Shown: positions 59,301 through 64,000 of the stretch, one piece after another
How positions within the stretch are numbered: position 1 is the first letter of the stretch
How the letters are laid out: each line of letters opens with the position of its first letter
Notes under the pieces: model-generated
What the model was told of the DNA's origin: nothing
Seen by the model: only the letters and a program-made list of their open reading frames with translations
Databases searched by the model: none
Assembly: GCA_030917395.1 (NCBI GenBank)
Contig: JAUPUU010000203.1
Location: 1 to 64,000, forward strand
Origin: Cyanobacteriota bacterium erpe_2018_sw_21hr_WHONDRS-SW48-000092_B_bin.40
GTDB taxonomy: Bacteria; Cyanobacteriota; Vampirovibrionia; Obscuribacterales; Obscuribacteraceae
Length of the DNA stretch: 64,000 bases
Direction of reading: 5' to 3'
Made by a program: the position numbers and the translations under genes

Positions 59301-59635
59301 GCCGGAGTAAGAAGCAGTCTGATTGGATCGGGCAAGGAAGGCAAACCAACACTCTTTAGAACCAGCTGCTGCTGCTCGGGCTCGCCGTCAAGATCTGATT
59401 TATGCGAAGTAGAGGTAGAAGTAGTTAAGCTCTGCTTGGCCAGGTCATCGGCTAGCTCATGCAAAATTTTGATAGCTGCTTTTTCGGTGGCTTCGTCTTC
59501 AAGAGCAGCCAGCAAAACGTTGAGTTTGCTCTGCACAATATCAGCCCGGTCTAGCTTGCCGAACTCGGCATTAGGCACCTGACTACAAGCAGCAAGTATT
59601 TCTTGCCTTGACGGAACGCTGAGAAGCTTGCTCAC
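56345..59635 (-). CDS. Methionine S-methyltransferase-like fusion: N-terminal SAM methyltransferase plus C-terminal fold-type I PLP aminotransferase
   Basis: 1096 aa; KRIVEVGTGSGWISLLLLFVTNVKEVLGLDLNPVAVTMAKLN, DHVIGCIPQVLHPNP, YDLSNYCFEQGILEDRFGLPLIARALE; C-term LLWLTQPNNPSGIFLDP, YVFSDEIFFLL, DGIAKSFAAGGMRCGFMV. Confidence 0.88.
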   Translation of the reverse strand: MSKLLSVPSRQEILAACSQVPNAEFGKLDRADIVQSKLNVLLAALEDEATEKAAIKILHELADDLAKQSLTTSTSTSHKSDLDGEPEQQQLVLKSVGLPSLPDPIRLLLTPAVFSPELWGRTFAEGLLKSKEQFHGKRIVEVGTGSGWISLLLLFVTNVKEVLGLDLNPVAVTMAKLNTWLNGTTADGGYVLSMAGEPIVKAFQAEVSDLLSTPLATGQHFDHVIGCIPQVLHPNPVKGEMNFGTGDSENAEALSEKDLYDLSNYCFEQGILEDRFGLPLIARALEQAQLCLNPGGRVTLVLGGRPGRHAIESMFDRRGYESKLVWMRRIQQADDTDLASLVDLEAEHGIRFHFFMSRDSELSVSAATAVKLLAAGRQVFHDLLVYQADTRFEPEVFAFVRNLNHMKLESLRKELDFSRLGHEKISFLSRLSRSLLDVKTIPYPHERGDLSIRAIVARYLNGFCYYPIDASELFIAPSRAELVDMVLRMVASSGDRILLSSSVASVYERVARDNDLDLTVGNDDLSELNELDDLVAPKVVLISPRQLLNPSPINFKAICQQARQHPDRWYLIDDSESFTISSQLGSNMTLRFAGQEPLPENLILLYGLIKNTISRDLELSFLINAPAAWMEGLEIGSELSYSRIAYPTQLLYEWLFDDLMTFPFPDQVLERKLNANNVHGESNHSEAGHLVSSKLSVTPLITELSKDPCFAAKPIDLETPSLIRLDYGEFESPVPDILVKGLLKGFLDEETTILPQIVSERVAAYMKWTRKVAISGKRIVLGQGVFPLFGAMIKALSKRLGRPCLVAVPDGSYGPLYPMLTYYGARLVEVKTAPERAFLISPKDIAALPEKPDLLWLTQPNNPSGIFLDPERLRTIIENCHKQGIYVFSDEIFFLLSDHRLGKWTPSSLSAGSFASGPSGSNIFMVDGIAKSFAAGGMRCGFMVTPDEDWAQEIAAHVDPPPAAILRAWDALYSAFLEKAPHQMMDVSQAFSEVETYLTSQRKILSSRREELIGLLKSKGLDDGYDTPYRGGLFLLAKLDSKHEQLAKQYKLLTNPAAWGRTPEMVRMCFCIDDAAFRETMERLSKFVKEEGIHGI

Positions 59636-59732
59636 TGCACTTCACACTTAGGTATAGATATAAGTAAATGACTACACCATTGTACTAGCATTGCCAATAT
59701 AGAAGAGAAGGTTTACACCTACTGACAACAAG

Positions 59733-61544
59733 CTATGGGTTTTCGGCCAATCCAGGGCGAGGAGTGACAGGTGGTGCAGCAAGGCGCAAATCATTGCCTT
59801 TCCAGCGCGACTTCAATACCGGTGTTTGCAAGACACCCCGCTCAGTCAAGACTTCTTGCTGTACTTTGTCTTTCATATTGCTGAAAGCTTCACCAAGGGT
59901 AGTGGCATCACCTTTGCTCTTCAGTGATTCAATTAAACAACGTGTGAAGACAGAGTTCTGATAATGCTTCGACTCCCACGATACTTGTGAAGGCTGGCTC
60001 GAAGAAATAACTAGTTGACCAGTACCTTGAGCAACTTCAGAGATGTCGACATTGCCCTGGCGGAAAAGCCCCTTAGCGCCAGGATCGGCAGCACCACTGT
60101 GGCAGGCATCGAGAACAAGAACGACTCGATCAGAATGAACGCGGCCTTTAATAATTCTCGTCAAATCTTGCATAGGCAGACCAGAAGCGTAGAGACTGTC
60201 GACCTGGCTGTCGTATGCCAGCAGGTAGTTGACACCACCTATATCCATGTCTGAGGCACTACCGTGGCTAGAAATATAAATGACGACCAGGTCATCAGGG
60301 TTAGCCACCCGAGGAAGCCACTTATCACCCAATTCAGAAAGGATATTGGCCCGAGTGGCCTGTTCATTAGTGAGTAATTTGACGTGGTCAGCAGCGAAAT
60401 GGCCTTCCTTCAACAAATAATCGTTGAAGTCTTTAGCATCTTTGGCAGGATATTTGAGATTGAGCTTACTGTCTTGAAAATTGCTGATGCCTACAATTAG
60501 TGCCCATTTATCTCTCACTGGACGATTGGTAACATCGAGAGCGGATTCTTCGGCAGGTGTCTCGGCATCGGCCTTAACGGTTGTCTTAGCAGGGCCTTTC
60601 ACTTTGCCGTTGTTGGCCATGGCCAGGCGACGAGCCTCTTCCACTTCATGTTTGTTGCGCTGCCGCTCGATTCGCTCTTCGGCTTCTTTTTCTTTCAAAG
60701 CCAATTCGCGGGCCTTCAATTCATTGCGTGAACGCTCCGCTGCAGCCAATTCTGCTTCTTTTTTCTCGTGCGCGACCTTAGCCTCTAGCTCTTTTTGCAA
60801 AGCTAACCACTTAGGGTCATTGATACCAGCAGCGGTAGCAATGACAGTTTGATTGGTGACGGCTGGGGTGGTGCTAACAGAAGAACCAGCATGCCCAGTC
60901 GAGACACCATAAGTTGGCTTGCCTTTAGCATCATAGCCACTGGTCGTGCGCGCCACATGGGGCCGCACAGAACTGCCAGTTTGACTCGATGCTACCTGAT
61001 TGCTGGCAACAGTAGCAACAGCAAGATCAGTATTTGCGGGCTCGACGGGCTTAGCCTTGGCAATTTTCTGTTTTTCTAGTTCTTTGGCCGCAAAGTCACG
61101 ATTAGTCTTGGCATCAATTAAATTGGGGTCAATCGCCAGAGCCTTATCAAAATCGGCAACAGCCTTGTCAAGCTGACCCAGGTTTGAATAAAGCAAACCA
61201 CGGCTGAGAAAACAGCTGGTGCTGTCTGGCGCTAAGCGAATGGCGTCATTAAGATCGGCCAGAGCGCGGTCATTTTGCTTGATGGCCAGCAGCGCTAAGC
61301 CGCGCCAATAATAGGAATCAGCCCGGTCGCCGTTCAATTTGATTGACTCGGTTAATGCCTGAATGGCCTGGTCAAACTGACCTTGGTTATAGGCCTGCTT
61401 ACCTCGATCAAGAAAAGTATTCTCGTTGTCATACCACGCAGCTTCAGTCGGTTGGCTCAGTTCATGGCCACAGGGCAAGAACATGGGGCACAGAAGCGGC
61501 GTTAGAGAGAGTATGAGTGATGCTGCAATCTGTTGTTTTTTCAT
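59733..61544 (-). CDS. Secreted TPR protein with C-terminal caspase-like (peptidase C14) domain
   Basis: Signal peptide, TPR (DQAIQALTESIKLNGDRADSYYWRGLALLAIKQNDRALADLNDAIRLAP), charged coiled coil, caspase His VVIYISSHGSASD and Cys VVLVLDACHSGAA. Confidence 0.93.
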   Translation of the reverse strand: MKKQQIAASLILSLTPLLCPMFLPCGHELSQPTEAAWYDNENTFLDRGKQAYNQGQFDQAIQALTESIKLNGDRADSYYWRGLALLAIKQNDRALADLNDAIRLAPDSTSCFLSRGLLYSNLGQLDKAVADFDKALAIDPNLIDAKTNRDFAAKELEKQKIAKAKPVEPANTDLAVATVASNQVASSQTGSSVRPHVARTTSGYDAKGKPTYGVSTGHAGSSVSTTPAVTNQTVIATAAGINDPKWLALQKELEAKVAHEKKEAELAAAERSRNELKARELALKEKEAEERIERQRNKHEVEEARRLAMANNGKVKGPAKTTVKADAETPAEESALDVTNRPVRDKWALIVGISNFQDSKLNLKYPAKDAKDFNDYLLKEGHFAADHVKLLTNEQATRANILSELGDKWLPRVANPDDLVVIYISSHGSASDMDIGGVNYLLAYDSQVDSLYASGLPMQDLTRIIKGRVHSDRVVLVLDACHSGAADPGAKGLFRQGNVDISEVAQGTGQLVISSSQPSQVSWESKHYQNSVFTRCLIESLKSKGDATTLGEAFSNMKDKVQQEVLTERGVLQTPVLKSRWKGNDLRLAAPPVTPRPGLAENP

Positions 61545-61587
61545 AATTCAGCTACTTTTTCGACGTGGACTTAATCACTTACAATTT

Positions 61588-63288
61588 TCAGTTCTGAGAA
61601 GCGGGACTTTTGAGTCGCCTTAACATTTCGAATTTTGACTGATCTACGCCGGTAATAGATGAATTAGGAGAAGAATCTTTCATTGTTTTCTTTACAGACT
61701 CGTTAGAGCGCTGGCTCGAAGAAGCTGAAACATGCCGTGTGGCAGCTTTCGAGCGCCCTTGCCTGGACTGACCGCGCTTTTCTAAATCTTCAGCCCCAGA
61801 CCCGGAGACTGAAGCACCTGAGGACGCCTGAGGGCTGTTGCCACCCGAATTAGAACTATTTTTGCTGTAGCCGGCAAAAGTTGCCGAAGTCGTGACCGAA
61901 CCGGGCACATATCGCCTTACCTTAGTGTGCTCAAGATTACGACCTGCATTAACGGCAAATAATACACAGGCAGCTAACATCAAAACAGTCAGAGTGTAGG
62001 TAAGCATATGAGTGGCCGTTGCTGAATTGTCCGCTGAACCCTGGCCAGCATGGGATTGGTTAGATTGGTTAGCAGTGGGCGGCGCAAAGGGGCTGGCAAA
62101 TGAAGTGGTAGGAACCGTTTGGAGATTGCCATTGCTTGCTTTCTGTTGCTCGGCAAAACTCCAGGAGCGCCCAGGATCTGCCGACCTGGCAAAATTCTTA
62201 ATGGAATGGTCTGGATGCAAACAGGCTTGCTCTAAGGCGTCTTTAAAATCAATCATGCTGGCAAATCTCTCCACCGGATTCTTGGCCATTGCCCTGGCGA
62301 TGACATTTTCTAGCTGCACAGGAAATTGCCCATCAGGACAAGCGCAGGCTAGCGTTGGCGGTTGATTGTGCATATGGCAATGCAGCAACTCATAGACATT
62401 GGCTCCCCAAAAAGGGTCTTTTCCTGTGAGCATTTCGTAGATAACACAGCCAAGAGAATAGATATCAGAGCGACTGTCACACTCTCGACCGGAGATTTGC
62501 TCTGGGCTCATATAAGGAGGAGAGCCCCAAAGCTCTCCAGAATGGGTCAGTTTGCGTGAGTCTTCGCCCAGTTTTGCTAGACCAAAATCCACTACTTTTA
62601 CTTGCCTATGAGCTGCTTGCTCTAGCCTATAACTACCATTCGAGGCACCAATATTGCCACCACTAGCAGTATCATCCAACAACATTATATTGGCTGGCTT
62701 AATATCGCGGTGAATAACCTCATGACGATGAGCGTGGCCCACACCAAGACAAATCTGCGCTGCCACACCATAGGTTTGCTCTAGTGAGAGGCGGCCTTCA
62801 AGGAGAACTTGGTCGAGGGAAGAACCTTTCAAATAATCCATCACAACATAAGGCTGACTATCGGTGCCGATTACGCAATCATAGACAGTGACGACATTAG
62901 GATGAGAGAGCTTACTCAAGGTTTTCACCTCGCGCTCAAATCGCCGCCAAATGTCTGGTCTCTCATCCACTCTAAATTTCACAGTCTTAACTGCAACCAG
63001 CCGCTCAACCGGTTCTTGCATAGCCTTGTAGACCACAGACATGCCACCGAAGCCGAGGACTTCGAGAATATGATATTTATCGTCGAGTACGGTGCCGATT
63101 AATGGGTCTTTGCGAATTTGTTCTTGAAAGCGCTTCTCTTCTTCAAGCAAGGCCTCGGTCATATTGTCTTCGGCCAAATTGCGAGTGCGATAGCCGGCCC
63201 CAAAGTCTGTCACCGTAGGCAAATCAGTTGATTTGCCAAACTCTTGTTTGCCAAGCTCATGGTCAACGGAATCTTGATCTTGACTCAT
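61588..63288 (-). CDS. Membrane-anchored Ser/Thr protein kinase (PknB-like)
   Basis: GFGGMSVVYKAM, VAVKTVKF, VIHRDIKPANIMLL, VVDFGLAKLG, GSPPYMSPEQ; TM THMLTYTLTVLMLAACVLFAV. Confidence 0.96.
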   Translation of the reverse strand: MSQDQDSVDHELGKQEFGKSTDLPTVTDFGAGYRTRNLAEDNMTEALLEEEKRFQEQIRKDPLIGTVLDDKYHILEVLGFGGMSVVYKAMQEPVERLVAVKTVKFRVDERPDIWRRFEREVKTLSKLSHPNVVTVYDCVIGTDSQPYVVMDYLKGSSLDQVLLEGRLSLEQTYGVAAQICLGVGHAHRHEVIHRDIKPANIMLLDDTASGGNIGASNGSYRLEQAAHRQVKVVDFGLAKLGEDSRKLTHSGELWGSPPYMSPEQISGRECDSRSDIYSLGCVIYEMLTGKDPFWGANVYELLHCHMHNQPPTLACACPDGQFPVQLENVIARAMAKNPVERFASMIDFKDALEQACLHPDHSIKNFARSADPGRSWSFAEQQKASNGNLQTVPTTSFASPFAPPTANQSNQSHAGQGSADNSATATHMLTYTLTVLMLAACVLFAVNAGRNLEHTKVRRYVPGSVTTSATFAGYSKNSSNSGGNSPQASSGASVSGSGAEDLEKRGQSRQGRSKAATRHVSASSSQRSNESVKKTMKDSSPNSSITGVDQSKFEMLRRLKSPASQN

Positions 63289-63330
63289 TTGCTGACATAC
63301 CCGAAGTAATTGTCACAGGCGCACCAAAAA

Positions 63331-63987
63331 CTAATTTGGTCCTCCACCGGGTGTAAAACCCTGATTGGGCCCCTGAGGCCCTTGCAGATTTGGCCCTGGA
63401 CCGCGACCACCACCACCCCTGAAGGTGGGCCGATCATCCGGCTGATGCTCCATTTCGTCTGCCAAGCTAGAAAGCAAAGAATTGATTCGGCCAGGGCTTC
63501 CACCCTTCGCTTTTTCAGCGACGATATCACCTAACTTGCGCAGATAATAGACTCCAAAGGACGGGTCACCGCGATGCTGCATCAGCTCGCTTTTAATCTT
63601 GGTCATAAGAGCCTGATTTTGCGCTTCCATCGGATCAGAACCTGCCGAATTGGCAACGGACTGTGGCCGGTCAGAGTTCTGACTAGAGGCCTGACTGAAA
63701 GTCTTGCTGGAAGAAACAACAGTAATGCCACGGCCGGAACCAGTGCGACTAGCCTGCCGAACTAAGTCTTCTTGCACAGCCAGTTTCTCGCCTAATTTTT
63801 GCAATGACTCCTTGACTGCTGCGGTCTGACCACTTTTTGCCTGTGCCTCTAGTTGAGCGAACATTGACTCAAAAGGTGCCACACCAGTTCCCTTACGCCT
63901 TAGAGAGTTGATTCTATCCATCAAGAGCAAGCGCTCATCTTCGCATGGGCCAGCTGAAACAGATAACTTTCGCTCTTCTGCCGACAA
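63331..63987 (-). CDS. Hypothetical protein, may extend past the right window edge
   Basis: 218 aa open frame reaching the window edge; helical N-term and Gly/Pro-rich C-term; just upstream of the kinase. Confidence 0.55.
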   Translation of the reverse strand: MSAEERKLSVSAGPCEDERLLLMDRINSLRRKGTGVAPFESMFAQLEAQAKSGQTAAVKESLQKLGEKLAVQEDLVRQASRTGSGRGITVVSSSKTFSQASSQNSDRPQSVANSAGSDPMEAQNQALMTKIKSELMQHRGDPSFGVYYLRKLGDIVAEKAKGGSPGRINSLLSSLADEMEHQPDDRPTFRGGGGRGPGPNLQGPQGPNQGFTPGGGPN

Positions 63988-64000
63988 CTTACTCTTTGCT

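Overview
This 64 kb window is a gene-dense bacterial chromosome segment of about 40 credible genes. No rRNA, CRISPR array, transposase, integrase or phage module was recognised. Gene content (pyruvate dehydrogenase operon, TPR-caspase beside a Ser/Thr kinase, wHTH-TM protein) would fit a Vampirovibrionia/Melainabacteria-like lineage, but that is only an inference. Recognisable modules: an RND efflux operon; a reductive pyrimidine catabolism cluster (PreA/PreT, beta-ureidopropionase, class III aminotransferase) with no dihydropyrimidinase in the window; an MBOAT/SGNH/GNAT cassette; a GT39-like membrane protein; a tRNA-Lys(TTT); a proline dehydrogenase; lipA divergent from a four-gene PDH operon; a five-gene block of giant coiled-coil proteins, an ADP-ribosyltransferase-like protein and a secreted Gly/Asn-rich protein; mmsA; a desaturase; a patatin; gdhA and an OPT transporter; a full-length plant-type methionine S-methyltransferase-like fusion coupled to an SDR; and a Ser/Thr kinase/TPR-caspase pair. 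The strongest leads are the methyltransferase-aminotransferase fusion that keeps a PLP-lysine motif, the coiled-coil/ART-like block, the in-frame DNA glycosylase/secreted-protein fusion, a 40-bp perfect palindrome upstream of preT, and an 18-bp iteron-like array. All calls are by eye; no database search was run.
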